Below are positions 8,085-17,251 of a stretch of 64,000 nucleotides of DNA, piece by piece (the first letter of the stretch is position 1; each line of letters starts with the position of its first letter). The notes under the pieces were generated by a model. That model had not been told where the DNA came from. It searched no databases and saw only the letters and a list, made by a program, of their open reading frames with translations. This DNA comes from Planococcus koreensis (GTDB lineage Bacteria > Bacillota > Bacilli > Bacillales_A > Planococcaceae): contig NZ_RQII01000014.1 in NCBI RefSeq assembly GCF_004761975.1, forward strand, positions 46,824 through 110,823, in the 5' to 3' direction. The translations under genes and the position numbers were made by a program.

Positions 8085-10709
8085 ATGAAAAACATGAAAG
8101 CTGCAGACATCAGAAGATTGTATATTGAATTCTTTAAAGAAAAAGGCCACGACCAGGAGCCGAGCGCACCGCTTGTGCCGTTCGAAGATCCTTCATTGTT
8201 ATGGATCAACAGCGGTGTAGCGACGCTGAAGAAATATTTTGACGGACGGGTGATCCCAACAAATCCGCGCATCGTCAACGCGCAGAAATCGATCCGCACG
8301 AACGATATCGAAAACGTCGGCAAAACAGCGCGCCACCATACGTTTTTCGAAATGCTCGGCAACTTCTCGATCGGCGAGTATTTCAAAACGGAAGCGATCC
8401 ACTGGGCATGGGAATTCCTGACCGACCCGAAATGGATGGGCTTCGACCCGGAATTGCTGTCGGTGACGATCCATCCGGAAGACGAAGAAGCTTATGGCAT
8501 TTGGCTCAATGAAGTCGGCGTGCCGGCTGAACGCATCATACGCCTTGAAGGCAATTTCTGGGACATCGGCGAAGGCCCGAGCGGTCCGAACTCGGAAATT
8601 TTTTATGACCGCGGCGAATCCTACGGCAATGATCCAAGCGATCCGGAAATGTTCCCAGGCGGCGAAAACGACCGCTATTTGGAAATCTGGAACTTGGTGT
8701 TCTCGCAGTTCAACCACAACCCGGACAATACGTACACGCCATTGCCGAAGCAGAACATCGATACAGGCATGGGCTTGGAGCGTATGGCTTCGGTCGTACA
8801 AAACGTGCCGACGAACTACGACACGGATCTGTTCGTGCCGATCATCGAGAAAACCGAAGAGATTTCCGGTGTGCGCTACGGCACAGACGTCGATACCGAT
8901 ATGGCGTTCAAAGTCATCGCTGACCATGTCCGCACAGTCGCGTTTGCAATCGGCGACGGAGCTTTGCCGTCGAATGAAGGCCGCGGATACGTTTTGCGCC
9001 GCCTATTGCGCCGTGCTGTCCGCTATGCGAAAAAGCTGGGCATCGAAAAACCGTTCATGTATGAATTGGTTCCTGTTGTCGGCGCAATCATGAAGGATTT
9101 TTATCCGGAAGTGAGCGACAAACAGGATTTCATTATCCGCGTGATGAAACTGGAAGAAGAACGTTTCCATGAGACATTGCACGACGGTTTGGCGATCTTA
9201 TCGGAAGTGGCAGGCCGCCAAAAAGCTGCCGGCCGCAATGAAATCCCGGGTGAAGATGCGTTCCGTCTTTATGATACGTACGGCTTCCCGGTTGAATTGA
9301 CCGAGGAATATGCGGAAGAAGAAGGCATGGTCATTGACCACGCTGGATTTGAAGCTGCAATGGGTGCTCAGCGCGACCGCGCACGGAAAGCCCGCCAAAA
9401 TGTCAATTCAATGCAGACGCAATCGGAAGTTCTGGGCAACATCAAAGTTGACAGCGAGTTTATCGGCTACGACCGCACACTGGCACAAGCATCTGTCCTC
9501 GTCATCATCAAAGACGGCGACGTGGTTGAAAGCGCGCAAGAAGGCGACGAAGTGCAAGTCATTCTCGACAAGACGCCGTTCTACGCTGAAAGCGGCGGGC
9601 AGATTGCCGACCGCGGAACGCTCAGCAACGATTTGGTGCAGGCGACTGTGCTGGACGTTAAAAAAGCGCCGAACGGCCAGAATCTCCACTCTGTCCGGGT
9701 CGACTCAGGCGAACTGACAGCCGGTTCGGTTACAGCGGAAGTGGAATCTTCCCAACGCCGCGATACGGTGAAAAACCACACGGCGACGCATTTATTGCAC
9801 CAAGCGCTGAAAGATGTACTGGGCACACACGTCAACCAGGCAGGATCCTACGTTGGGCCGGACCGCCTGCGTTTCGACTTCTCGCATTTCGGCGGCGTGA
9901 CGAAAGAAGAAATTACGCAAATCGAGCAAATCGTCAACGAAAAAATCTGGAGCGGCATCGCAGTCGATACCGGCTTCCATGATTTGCAAGAAGCGAAAAA
10001 AATGGGCGCAATGGCTTTATTCGGCGAAAAATATGGCGATATCGTCCGTGTCGTGGAAATCGGCAATTTCTCGAAAGAGCTTTGCGGCGGCGTCCATGTT
10101 ATGAATACAGCGGAAATCGGCTTGTTCAAAATCGTTTCGGAAAGCGGCATTGGTGCTGGCGTGCGCCGGATCGAAGCGGTTACCGGAAAAGGTGCTTACG
10201 AAAACTTGCGGGAAACGGAACAGATTTTGGAAGAAGCGGCTTCGCTATTAAAGTCTTCGCCGAAAGACATGGTCCAAAAAGTCCAGTCGTTCCAACAGGA
10301 AATGAAATCATTGCAGCGCGAAAACGAATCGCTGATGGCGAAAATTTCCAACGCACAGTCGTCAGAAATTTTATCTGCTGCACGCCAAATCAATGACATC
10401 ACAGTGTTGTCAGCGAAGGTCGAAGCGAAAGACAATAACCAGCTGCGCCAGATGATGGACGATTTGAAACAGAAATTCGACAAAGCGGTCATCGTTTTAG
10501 GTGCTGCTGATGGTGATAAAGTCATGCTGATCGCAGGCGTTACAAAAGATTTGGCAGGCGGGAACTATCATGCCGGCCAAATCGTCAAACATGTAGCTGA
10601 GCAATGCGGAGGCAAAGGCGGTGGCCGCCCTGATATGGCAATGGCAGGCGCTAAAAATCCTGAAAAATTGGAAGCTGCCCTGGAATCTGTCTACGAACAG
10701 CTCAAATAG
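8085..10709 (+). CDS. alaS: Alanyl-tRNA synthetase
   Basis: An 874-residue class II synthetase charging tRNA-Ala. It has the N-terminal aminoacylation domain (starting [17 protein letters not shown]), the editing domain with the [11 protein letters not shown] metal motif and the distal CGGVH motif, and the C-terminal oligomerisation/DHHA1 region with [12 protein letters not shown]. The start at ATG 8085 follows TAGGAGGAG by a normal distance. The frame is open further upstream, but that part lies inside the T-box leader and is not translated. Expression should be controlled by the T-box. It is followed by yrzL and ruvX, as in Bacillus. Confidence 0.96.
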   Translation: MKNMKAADIRRLYIEFFKEKGHDQEPSAPLVPFEDPSLLWINSGVATLKKYFDGRVIPTNPRIVNAQKSIRTNDIENVGKTARHHTFFEMLGNFSIGEYFKTEAIHWAWEFLTDPKWMGFDPELLSVTIHPEDEEAYGIWLNEVGVPAERIIRLEGNFWDIGEGPSGPNSEIFYDRGESYGNDPSDPEMFPGGENDRYLEIWNLVFSQFNHNPDNTYTPLPKQNIDTGMGLERMASVVQNVPTNYDTDLFVPIIEKTEEISGVRYGTDVDTDMAFKVIADHVRTVAFAIGDGALPSNEGRGYVLRRLLRRAVRYAKKLGIEKPFMYELVPVVGAIMKDFYPEVSDKQDFIIRVMKLEEERFHETLHDGLAILSEVAGRQKAAGRNEIPGEDAFRLYDTYGFPVELTEEYAEEEGMVIDHAGFEAAMGAQRDRARKARQNVNSMQTQSEVLGNIKVDSEFIGYDRTLAQASVLVIIKDGDVVESAQEGDEVQVILDKTPFYAESGGQIADRGTLSNDLVQATVLDVKKAPNGQNLHSVRVDSGELTAGSVTAEVESSQRRDTVKNHTATHLLHQALKDVLGTHVNQAGSYVGPDRLRFDFSHFGGVTKEEITQIEQIVNEKIWSGIAVDTGFHDLQEAKKMGAMALFGEKYGDIVRVVEIGNFSKELCGGVHVMNTAEIGLFKIVSESGIGAGVRRIEAVTGKGAYENLRETEQILEEAASLLKSSPKDMVQKVQSFQQEMKSLQRENESLMAKISNAQSSEILSAARQINDITVLSAKVEAKDNNQLRQMMDDLKQKFDKAVIVLGAADGDKVMLIAGVTKDLAGGNYHAGQIVKHVAEQCGGKGGGRPDMAMAGAKNPEKLEAALESVYEQLK

Positions 10710-10797
10710 GTTTTATAAATGCCGGTTATCGTTTATACTATAAGTCAGGCAGCGAGAGTCAAATTCTCCTATCTAAATCCGAAACGAGGTGCTTGTC

Positions 10798-11070
10798 GTG
10801 AGTTCATTTGATCAAACAATGAAATTCAATCCGTCTGATGAGTCGATGGAGCAGGAAGTGAAGCAAGTGATGCTTCAAGTCCATACGGCACTTGAAGAAA
10901 AAGGCTATAACCCGATCAATCAGATTGTCGGATATTTACTGTCAGGTGATCCGGCTTATATTCCTCGCCATCAGGATGCACGCAATATGATTCGCAAACT
11001 TGAACGGGATGAAATTCTGGAAGAGCTTGTGAAATTCTATATTAAAAAGAATAACGGGGAACAAGAATGA
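10798..11070 (+). CDS. yrzL: IreB/ReoM-family regulatory protein YrzL (UPF0297)
   Basis: A 90-residue protein starting [16 protein letters not shown] after the initiator, characteristic of the UPF0297/IreB family. In Enterococcus and Listeria these small proteins are phosphorylated by the PASTA-domain Ser/Thr kinase and control envelope stress responses and MurA stability. The GTG at 10798 is preferred because GAGGTG lies six bases before it and the family begins close to SSFD; another GTG nine bases upstream sits inside that ribosome binding site. The stop overlaps the ruvX start (ATGA), so the two are coupled. Confidence 0.88.
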   Translation: MSSFDQTMKFNPSDESMEQEVKQVMLQVHTALEEKGYNPINQIVGYLLSGDPAYIPRHQDARNMIRKLERDEILEELVKFYIKKNNGEQE

Positions 11071-11486
11071 GAATAATGGGACTGGATGTCGGTTCGAAAA
11101 CGATCGGCGTCGCCATCAGTGATGCGCTGGGCTGAGACTGCCAAGGCATTGAGACCGTCAAGATTAATGAGGCGGCTGGGGAGTTCGGCATGGCGCGCCT
11201 GGGCGAATTGATCAAACAATTCGAAGTGACCCAAGTCGTCGTCGGATTTCCGAAAAACATGAACAATACGATCGGTCCGCGCGCGGAAGCATCGCAAAAA
11301 TTTGCAGCTTTGCTCGAAGAAGTATATGCTATACCGGTGGTACTATGGGATGAGCGGCTCACGACAATGGCTGCAGAGAAGATGTTGATCTCTGCGGATG
11401 TCAGCCGCAAAAACCGCAAGAAAGTAATCGACAAGATGGCCGCAGTGATGATACTGCAAGGCTACCTTGACTTTAAAAAATTATGA
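11067..11486 (+). pseudogene. ruvX: YqgF/RuvX-family RNase H-fold nuclease gene (YrrK), interrupted by an in-frame TGA
   Basis: From ATG 11067 the frame reads [22 protein letters not shown], the family's catalytic N-terminus, then meets TGA at 11133-11135 and continues in the same frame as [20 protein letters not shown] through the conserved [14 protein letters not shown] and [13 protein letters not shown] segments to a normal C-terminus, 139 codons in all. The family usually has Trp-Thr-Ala before the Gln-Gly here. The observed bases are explained by one extra A after GGCTG and one missing C in the following GCCC, two compensating single-base changes 9 bp apart. RuvX/YqgF acts in pre-16S rRNA 5'-end maturation and is essential in E. 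coli. A sequencing or assembly error is likelier than true loss. Without readthrough the longest remaining piece starts at ATG 11190 and lacks the first catalytic Asp. Confidence 0.85.
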
Positions 11487-11496
11487 GGTGACGTAA

Positions 11497-11805
11497 ATGG
11501 AACACGGACAAGAGCACATTACAGTCGTTGATGAAAACGGCAACGAACAATTATTTGAGGTTTTATTCACATTTGAAAGTGAAGAATTCGGAAAATCATA
11601 CGTATTGTATTTCCCGGTTGGCGCTGAGGAAGATGACGAAGGCGAAATTGAAATCCAAGCATCTTCTTTCACAGAAAACGCTGATGTAGACGGCAAAATC
11701 GCAGGCGGAGAACTTCGCCCGGTTGAGACGGATGAAGAATGGGATATGATCGAAGAAATGCTTAACGCGTTCCTTGACGACGAAGAAGAGAACGAAGAAC
11801 AGTAA
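11497..11805 (+). CDS. yrzB: DUF1292 (UPF0473) family protein YrzB
   Basis: A 102-residue very acidic protein, starting [23 protein letters not shown], with a Glu/Asp-rich C-terminal end (DDEEENEEQ). It matches the DUF1292/UPF0473 family, whose function is not established. It follows ruvX by ten bases with a GAGGTG ribosome binding site, the conserved yrzL-ruvX-yrzB order of Firmicutes. No membrane or signal segment is seen. A terminator follows, so it probably ends a transcript that starts at alaS or yrzL. Confidence 0.88.
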   Translation: MEHGQEHITVVDENGNEQLFEVLFTFESEEFGKSYVLYFPVGAEEDDEGEIEIQASSFTENADVDGKIAGGELRPVETDEEWDMIEEMLNAFLDDEEENEEQ

Positions 11806-11820
11806 TCTCAAAAGGAGAGG

Positions 11821-11853
11821 GACGGAATTGCTTGTTGATTCCGTCTTTTTCTT
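11821..11853 (+). terminator. Terminator between yrzB and mltG
   Basis: GACGGAAT (11821-11828) pairs with ATTCCGTC (11838-11845), followed by TTTTTCTTTT. It lies 15 bases after the yrzB stop codon. Confidence 0.85.
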
Positions 11854-11904
11854 TTGTCAGGAATTAGGTATACTGATAAAGGAAAAAGCTAAGGGGGGGA
11901 ACCC

Positions 11905-13029
11905 GTGGACAAGCAATCAAAAAAAGAGATTATGTTTGAACGGATGAAAGAAAAAAAGAAAGAAGGAAAAACCGTGAGGCGCATCGTAGCAATCATCGCG
12001 CTTGTTGTGTTATTGATCGTCGGCATCGCCGGCTTCCAGGTATACAATTTCGTGAGCGGAGCATTAAAGCCGGTTGATCCGGATTCTGAAAAAGTGGTGG
12101 AAGTAGAAGTGCCGATCGGTTCGAACCTCGACAGCATCGCGGAACTTCTTGAGAAAAACGGCATCGTGAAAGATGCACGCGTCTATAAATATTACGTCAA
12201 ATTCAATAACGAATCGGAATTCCAGGCAGGCACTTACGGCTTGCTGCCGTCGATGACGCTCGATGAAATCACGCAAAGCTTGAAGACCGGGAAAGTCTAC
12301 CGCGAGCCGCTATTTACGATTACGGTTCCAGAAGGGCTGACGCTTGAGCAGATTGCCGAGAATGTCATCGCCAAGAAAACCGATTTCACGGCGGAGCAAT
12401 TCATGGAGAAGGTCAACGACGAAGCTTACATCGATGAGCTGATGGTGAAATACCCGACTTTGTTGACAGACGAGATCAAAAATGAAAATGTCCGCTACGC
12501 GCTGGAAGGCTATCTGTATCCGGCAACCTACCCATTCTATGAAGAAGACCCGTCGCTGACGCTCATCATCGAACAAATGCTAAACGCGACACAGTCAAAC
12601 GTTGTGCAATACGAAGCGGTGCTGCAGGAGATGGAGAAGACGCCGCATTGGCTCTTGACTTTCGCTTCGCTGCTTGAAGAAGAGGCGACAAGCTTGAGCG
12701 ACCGCCAAACGATTGCCAGCGTCTTCTACAACCGCATCAATGATGACATGCCGTTGCAGACCGATCCGACGGTCATTTACGCCAAGGACGAAGAGACAGA
12801 CCGCCTTTTCAATAAAGACTACGAATTCGAGCACCCGTACAGCACTTACACCAATAAAGGGCTGCCGCCGGGGCCAATCGCTTCAGCGGGGATCGAATCG
12901 ATCCAAGCCGTACTGGATCCAGCAGATACGAAGTATTTCTATTTCCTGGCGGATTCGACAGGCAAAAACCATTTTGCGGAGACCTATGACCAACATTTGG
13001 CAAACCGCGATAAATTCATCGGCCAATAA
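11905..13029 (+). CDS. mltG: Endolytic murein transglycosylase MltG (YrrL)
   Basis: A 374-residue YceG-like protein that cleaves nascent glycan strands and may set their length. A short basic cytoplasmic part is followed by a single membrane anchor at about residues 27-49, a LysM-like segment (VEVEVPIGSNLDSIAELLEK) and the catalytic domain. The expected catalytic Glu lies in FASLLEEEAT, followed by SVFYNRINDDMPLQTDPT, the family signature. The start is GTG 11905 behind a strong AAGGGGGG. The gene is flanked by terminators on both sides and so may be a single-gene unit. Confidence 0.93.
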   Translation: MDKQSKKEIMFERMKEKKKEGKTVRRIVAIIALVVLLIVGIAGFQVYNFVSGALKPVDPDSEKVVEVEVPIGSNLDSIAELLEKNGIVKDARVYKYYVKFNNESEFQAGTYGLLPSMTLDEITQSLKTGKVYREPLFTITVPEGLTLEQIAENVIAKKTDFTAEQFMEKVNDEAYIDELMVKYPTLLTDEIKNENVRYALEGYLYPATYPFYEEDPSLTLIIEQMLNATQSNVVQYEAVLQEMEKTPHWLLTFASLLEEEATSLSDRQTIASVFYNRINDDMPLQTDPTVIYAKDEETDRLFNKDYEFEHPYSTYTNKGLPPGPIASAGIESIQAVLDPADTKYFYFLADSTGKNHFAETYDQHLANRDKFIGQ

Positions 13030-13043
13030 AACACAATAACCCG

Positions 13044-13080
13044 ACAAGAAGGAAGCGACCTCGCATTCCTTCTTGTTTTA
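13044..13080 (+). terminator. Rho-independent terminator after mltG
   Basis: An 11-bp stem (ACAAGAAGGAA at 13044-13054 with TTCCTTCTTGT at 13066-13076) is followed by a short T-run. Confidence 0.85.
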
Positions 13081-13128
13081 TGTTAGTATAAGTAGTAATT
13101 TTTGCTAGCGCGAGAAGGGGCTTGAATA

Positions 13129-13740
13129 ATGGGACAACAACAATTGGCGGAGACGCTGGAGTCGATTAAAAGCTACGCTGTTCAGCATCATGTGCCGATC
13201 ATGGAAGAGCAAGGCATTGATGAACTGACCCAGCTGCTGGACCAGCAGAAGCCGGCCTCCATTTTGGAAATCGGTGCGGCCATCGGCTTTTCAGCGATAA
13301 AAATGGCGCAGGCTTTGCCGGTTTGCAAAATCGACACAATTGAGCGGGATGACAGCAGATTCGGGCAGGCTGAGAAGTTCATCTTGGAATCGGGCTATGG
13401 AGAACGCATCCGTATTTTCCATGCCGATGCACTCGAAATGGATTTTTCCGTATTGCAGCCTTCTTATGACGCCATCTTCATTGATGCTGCCAAAGGGCAA
13501 TACGAGCGCTTTTTCGAGAAATACGAAACGCTGCTGCCGGAAGGCGGAATCATTTATTGCGATAATATGCTGATGCACGGGATGGCTGACCAGCCGCTCG
13601 CCGATATACCGCGAAGAAAGCGGACGATGATCCGCAACATCAAGAAATTCAGGGAACAAATGATGGCCAATCCGCTGTACGACGTGCAATTGCTGCCAGT
13701 AGGCGACGGCATCATGGTCTGTAAAAAGAAAAGCCAATAA
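13129..13740 (+). CDS. yrrM: O-methyltransferase family protein (YrrM)
   Basis: A 203-residue class I SAM-dependent methyltransferase of the caffeoyl-CoA O-methyltransferase type. The SAM motif [15 protein letters not shown] and the metal/active-site region [16 protein letters not shown] followed by IYCDNML are visible. In B. subtilis this gene has been proposed as the tRNA 5-hydroxyuridine methyltransferase TrmR, giving mo5U34, and the similar position makes that the likeliest role. The ATG at 13129 follows GAGAAGGGG. It precedes udk directly, without the yrrN/yrrO peptidase genes found between them in B. subtilis. Confidence 0.85.
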   Translation: MGQQQLAETLESIKSYAVQHHVPIMEEQGIDELTQLLDQQKPASILEIGAAIGFSAIKMAQALPVCKIDTIERDDSRFGQAEKFILESGYGERIRIFHADALEMDFSVLQPSYDAIFIDAAKGQYERFFEKYETLLPEGGIIYCDNMLMHGMADQPLADIPRRKRTMIRNIKKFREQMMANPLYDVQLLPVGDGIMVCKKKSQ

Positions 13741-13769
13741 AAAAGTCGATTTGCAAGGAGCTTGGAATA

Positions 13770-14393
13770 ATGTCGAAAAACCGTCCGGTGGTAATCGGGA
13801 TAGCAGGAGGTTCGGGCTCGGGTAAAACCAGCGTCACGAATTCCATTTATGAAGTGTTTAAAGAACATTCGGTCGTTGTGATCGAACAAGATTATTATTA
13901 TAAAGACCAAAGCCATTTGGCTTTTGAAGAGCGTCTCGAAACGAATTATGACCATCCATTGGCGTTCGATACGGATTTGCTTATCGGCCATGTCAATAAG
14001 CTATTAGGCCGTGAAGCGATCGAAAAGCCGATTTACAACTACGCAATCCATACACGCGCTGATGAAACGGTACATATTGAGCCGAAAGACGTCATCATCC
14101 TGGAAGGCATTTTGGTCCTCGAAGACCAGCGTCTGCGGGAATTGATGGACATTAAATTATTCGTTGATACCGATGCGGATCTGCGTATCATCCGCCGTCT
14201 GCTGCGGGACATCAACGAACGGGGACGGACAATCGATTCAGTGATTGAACAATACCTGACTGTCGTGCGGCCGATGCACAATCAATTTATCGAACCAACC
14301 AAGCGCTACGCGGACGTTATCATCCCTGAAGGCGGGCAGAATGAAGTAGCAATCGACTTGATGGTTACAAAAATTAAAACAATTCTTGAATAG
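13770..14393 (+). CDS. udk: Uridine/cytidine kinase
   Basis: A 207-residue P-loop kinase that phosphorylates uridine and cytidine in pyrimidine salvage. The Walker A motif [13 protein letters not shown] is at about residues 10-22, followed by DHPLAFD and a lid region [13 protein letters not shown], all typical of Udk. The start is ATG 13770 behind AAGGAG. It lies 30 bases after the methyltransferase gene and before greA, the same order as in Bacillus. Confidence 0.96.
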   Translation: MSKNRPVVIGIAGGSGSGKTSVTNSIYEVFKEHSVVVIEQDYYYKDQSHLAFEERLETNYDHPLAFDTDLLIGHVNKLLGREAIEKPIYNYAIHTRADETVHIEPKDVIILEGILVLEDQRLRELMDIKLFVDTDADLRIIRRLLRDINERGRTIDSVIEQYLTVVRPMHNQFIEPTKRYADVIIPEGGQNEVAIDLMVTKIKTILE

Positions 14394-14423
14394 ATTGCCA
14401 GATTATAATATGATGATACGAGA

Positions 14424-14451
14424 CTGACGGATGCACCGCATCTAGGGTCAG
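14424..14451 (+). other. Hairpin between udk and greA
   Basis: CTGAC (14424-14428) and GTCAG (14447-14451) enclose an inner GATGC/GCATC pair with a 3-nt loop. There is no T-run, so it is not a terminator. It sits ten bases before the greA ribosome binding site in the greA 5' leader and might affect mRNA stability or translation. Confidence 0.4.
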
Positions 14452-14472
14452 CAGTTGAAGGAGTGGGGAAAA

Positions 14473-14949
14473 ATGGCTACCGAAAAACAATTTCCGATGA
14501 CAGCTGCAGGAAAGCAGAAGTTGGAGGATGAACTAGACTTTCTGAAAACGATCAAACGCAAAGAAGTGGTTGAACGGATTAAAATCGCCCGTGATTTTGG
14601 TGATTTATCTGAGAACGCAGAGTACGACTCCGCAAAAGAAGATCAGGCATTCGTCGAAGGACGCATTTCGACATTGGAATCGATGATCCGCAACGCAGTA
14701 ATCATAAATGAAAACGAATCGAATAAAGATATGGTCCGCTTGGGCACAACGGTGACTTTCGTCGAAGTTCCGGACGGCGACGAAGAGTCTTACACAATTG
14801 TTGGATCGGCAGAAGCGGATCCGCTTGAAGGCCGTATTTCCAATGATTCGCCAATCGCGAAAAGCATGATCGGCCGCACTGTCGGCGAGATCGTCAAAGT
14901 GTTGACGCCAGGCGGCGAAATGGAAATCAAAATCGTATCGATCACTTGA
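14473..14949 (+). CDS. greA: Transcription elongation factor GreA
   Basis: A 158-residue protein with the N-terminal antiparallel coiled coil ([40 protein letters not shown] with the acidic tip) and the C-terminal FKBP-like domain ending [20 protein letters not shown]. GreA rescues backtracked RNA polymerase by stimulating transcript cleavage. The start is ATG 14473, seven bases behind AAGGAGTGG; an in-frame ATG 18 bases upstream overlaps that site and is less likely. A strong terminator follows. Confidence 0.96.
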   Translation: MATEKQFPMTAAGKQKLEDELDFLKTIKRKEVVERIKIARDFGDLSENAEYDSAKEDQAFVEGRISTLESMIRNAVIINENESNKDMVRLGTTVTFVEVPDGDEESYTIVGSAEADPLEGRISNDSPIAKSMIGRTVGEIVKVLTPGGEMEIKIVSIT

Positions 14950-14954
14950 TTTAG

Positions 14955-14990
14955 AAAAACGGCCATTCCAACAAAGAATGGCCGTTTTTG
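14955..14990 (+). terminator. Rho-independent terminator after greA
   Basis: A 13-14-bp stem (arms 14955-14968 and 14976-14989) with a 7-nt loop runs directly into a T tract. Confidence 0.92.
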
Positions 14991-15085
14991 GTAAAAATCG
15001 CTCTCCCTTGGAACATTACGTGCGTCTAGACGTTCTATTCGTTATGTGGCAGCACGCAAAAAACATTTGAAGAGGAGGCATTTAA

Positions 15086-15805
15086 ATGGCCAATGAAGAA
15101 AAACGATATCCTTCTCGCTTGAATAAGAAGAATCGGTCCAACCCTGTCATGGATAAAAACCGGTCGAACTCGGTCTTGAACATGATGATCGGGCTGGTCT
15201 TCACTTTGATCCTCATTACAGGAGCATTTATCTTTCTTGATAAGGAAGAAGGAAGCATTGAGCAACCTGAATCCGTAAAAATCGCTTCTGAAGCGGAGCT
15301 GGAAGAAGGCAGCACAGCAAATGAACCGGAAGGCGAACCTGCTGGCAGCGGCACTGAAGCTGACTCAGAAGAAGAAGTTGAAAAAGAAACCGAAGAAACT
15401 CCTGCTGATAAGGAAGCGGAGCCTGAAGAAACAAAAGAAGGCAAAGTAACTGGCGGGACCATCACGAAGGAAGATTCAAACGATCCGGTCGTTGAAGAAA
15501 CAATCATCAACACAAGCTGGGAGCCTGTCGGCACAAAGCAAAAAGGCGAGCACGTTTCTGTTTATGAAAAAGGCTCAGCAGACTGGAATGAAAAAATCAA
15601 AGCGATTTCTTACGCCACGGGATTGGCGGCGGACGATATGTACATCATGATGATTAAAAACGGCGGAGGCCCGCAGAAATCAATCGGAGTGGTGCAGTCC
15701 AAAGACCAATCGAAGAAATACCGCGTCCATATGGAATGGGTTGACGGCAAAGGCTGGAGCCCAGTAAAATTGGATGTCCTAAAAACACTGAAGGGCGCCT
15801 ATTAA
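15086..15805 (+). CDS. yrrS: DUF1510 family membrane protein YrrS
   Basis: A 239-residue protein with a short basic N-terminus, one membrane segment at about residues 31-51 (MIGLVFTLILITGAFIF), a long Glu-rich low-complexity stretch (about 54-125) and a folded C-terminal domain of the DUF1510 type (SWEPVGTKQKGEHV through KLDVLKTLKGAY). The orientation should put the C-terminal domain outside the membrane. B. subtilis YrrS lies next to greA and a penicillin-binding protein gene; that gene is absent here. The function is not established. Confidence 0.85.
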   Translation: MANEEKRYPSRLNKKNRSNPVMDKNRSNSVLNMMIGLVFTLILITGAFIFLDKEEGSIEQPESVKIASEAELEEGSTANEPEGEPAGSGTEADSEEEVEKETEETPADKEAEPEETKEGKVTGGTITKEDSNDPVVEETIINTSWEPVGTKQKGEHVSVYEKGSADWNEKIKAISYATGLAADDMYIMMIKNGGGPQKSIGVVQSKDQSKKYRVHMEWVDGKGWSPVKLDVLKTLKGAY

Positions 15806-15822
15806 AAAGGCGTCTTTTTTTA
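15796..15822 (+). terminator. Terminator at the yrrS end
   Basis: GGCGCC and GGCGTC arms enclose the stop codon region and are followed by seven T residues. The stem is short and overlaps the coding end. Confidence 0.6.
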
Positions 15823-15873
15823 TGGCAAGTTTTTGAAAAGAATTTATAGAATCATAGAAGGGATGTAGAATAG

Positions 15874-16575
15874 ATGAAAATCGGAGTAATCGGTGCAATG
15901 GAAGAAGAGGTTCATTTGCTGCGTGCAAGCCTCGACAATGTGAAGACGGAGGAAATCGCGAATTGCGAATTCACTTCAGGTACGTATAAAGGGCAAGAAG
16001 TTGTCTTATTGAAAAGCGGCATCGGCAAAGTGAATGCAGCGATGTCCACAACGCTGCTGCTTCAGCAATTCAAACCGGATGTTGTCATCAATACCGGTTC
16101 TGCAGGAGGATTTGATGCGGATCTTGAAGTTGGAGCCATCGTCATTTCCGACGAAGTCCGCCATCACGATGTTGACGTCACTGCTTTCGGCTATGAAATG
16201 GGCCAAGTGCCGCAATTGCCGGCAGCATTCCTGTCGAGCGCGGATTTGATGGATCACGCGATTGCCGCGGTTGAAGAGCTCGGGGAGCACGCTTATGCAG
16301 TGGGCCTTATCGCTACCGGCGATTCGTTCATGGACGACGCAGAGCGCGTCGAAAAAGTGCGCGGACATTTCCCGTCGATGAAAGCGGCTGAAATGGAAGC
16401 TGCGGCAGTCGCCCAGGTGTGCCACCAATTCGATAAGCCGTTTGTCGTCATCCGTGCATTGTCGGATATCGCGGGCAAACAATCCAATATTTCGTTTGAA
16501 GAATTTCTGCCAGTGGCGGCGAAACATTCTACCCAGATCGTCTTGAACGTTGTAGACCGCTTAGCGGCGCAATAA
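15874..16575 (+). CDS. mtnN: 5'-methylthioadenosine/S-adenosylhomocysteine nucleosidase
   Basis: A 233-residue purine nucleosidase that splits MTA and SAH, recycling methyl donors and polyamine by-products. It begins MKIGVIGAMEEEVHLL, with the catalytic Glu near residue 12, contains NTGSAGGFD, MEAAAVAQVC and the catalytic Asp in RALSDIAG. Length and motifs match MtnN throughout. The B. subtilis neighbours yrrT and the mccA/mccB cysteine-recycling genes are absent here, and the next gene is the convergent pssA. Confidence 0.95.
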   Translation: MKIGVIGAMEEEVHLLRASLDNVKTEEIANCEFTSGTYKGQEVVLLKSGIGKVNAAMSTTLLLQQFKPDVVINTGSAGGFDADLEVGAIVISDEVRHHDVDVTAFGYEMGQVPQLPAAFLSSADLMDHAIAAVEELGEHAYAVGLIATGDSFMDDAERVEKVRGHFPSMKAAEMEAAAVAQVCHQFDKPFVVIRALSDIAGKQSNISFEEFLPVAAKHSTQIVLNVVDRLAAQ

Positions 16576-16582
16576 AAACAAA

Positions 16583-16621
16583 AAAAGCTGGAAGCGGCAA
16601 AGGAGCCGCTTCCAGCTTTTA
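16583..16621. terminator. Bidirectional terminator between mtnN and pssA
   Basis: A perfect stem of about 16 bp (arms 16583-16598 and 16605-16620) has A-rich and T-rich flanks on both sides, so it can serve both convergent genes. Its end overlaps the pssA stop codon. Confidence 0.9.
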
Positions 16622-17158
16622 TACTTTTCTAAGGGTGAATGTGCTGACCATCAACAACGAGCACAGCAAGAACAAGAACATATAAGCGACAGGCGGAATG
16701 ACCGCTAAGCCGAAATAGGATAATGTGACAACGGTGCCTGCAGCTGTAATCGGCAAGCCGGTGAAATAGCCGGTAGACTCTGAAATGTTGAAGCGTGCCA
16801 AGCGGAACGCGCCGCTTGCGATATAAATGACTGTGAATGCCATGCCCGCAATGCCGAAATCTGCAAGCACAAGCTCGTACATCAAGATTGCCGGGGCTAC
16901 TCCGAACGAGATGATGTCGCTCATGGAATCCAACTGTTTTCCGAGTTCGGACTCCTGATTGAACTTCCGGGCGACCATGCCGTCGAAACGATCTAAAAAT
17001 GCGGCTATGAAAATAAATAAAACACTAAAGCTATAATAGCCGTTAAGCGCTGCCATTAAAGACGCGCCGCCAAAAGCCATATTGCCAATCGTGATCATGT
17101 TTGCGGCTTGGGATCTCAATTTTTTAATTGTGTGATCCATCCGTTCTATGAGTAGCAA
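16619..17158 (-). CDS. pssA: CDP-diacylglycerol--serine O-phosphatidyltransferase
   Basis: An integral membrane enzyme of about 180 residues making phosphatidylserine from CDP-diacylglycerol and serine. The CDP-alcohol phosphotransferase motif is complete (DGMVARKFNQESELGKQLDS followed by SDIISFGVAP). Several membrane helices follow. The start is uncertain: a strong AAAGGAG lies nine bases before TTG 17158, while the next ATG (17140) has no good ribosome binding site and the upstream ATG at 17179 precedes the AAAGGAG. Its product is the substrate of Psd, encoded divergently next door. Confidence 0.9.
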   Translation of the reverse strand: MLLIERMDHTIKKLRSQAANMITIGNMAFGGASLMAALNGYYSFSVLFIFIAAFLDRFDGMVARKFNQESELGKQLDSMSDIISFGVAPAILMYELVLADFGIAGMAFTVIYIASGAFRLARFNISESTGYFTGLPITAAGTVVTLSYFGLAVIPPVAYMFLFLLCSLLMVSTFTLRKV

Positions 17159-17172
17159 TGGAAAACACTCCT

Positions 17173-17202
17173 TTGTCATAAACTTCTTTAGTTCATTATA
17201 CT
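17173..17202 (+). promoter_or_regulatory. Candidate promoter of psd
   Basis: TTGTCA (17173-17178) and TATACT (17197-17202) are separated by 18 bp. A TATAAT on the opposite strand (17200-17195) nearly coincides, so the divergent pssA promoter probably overlaps. Confidence 0.5.
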
Positions 17203-17251
17203 GCCTAAGGCCAAAAAATGGTAGACTATTTTAAGCAACGGAGGTGTCTGT

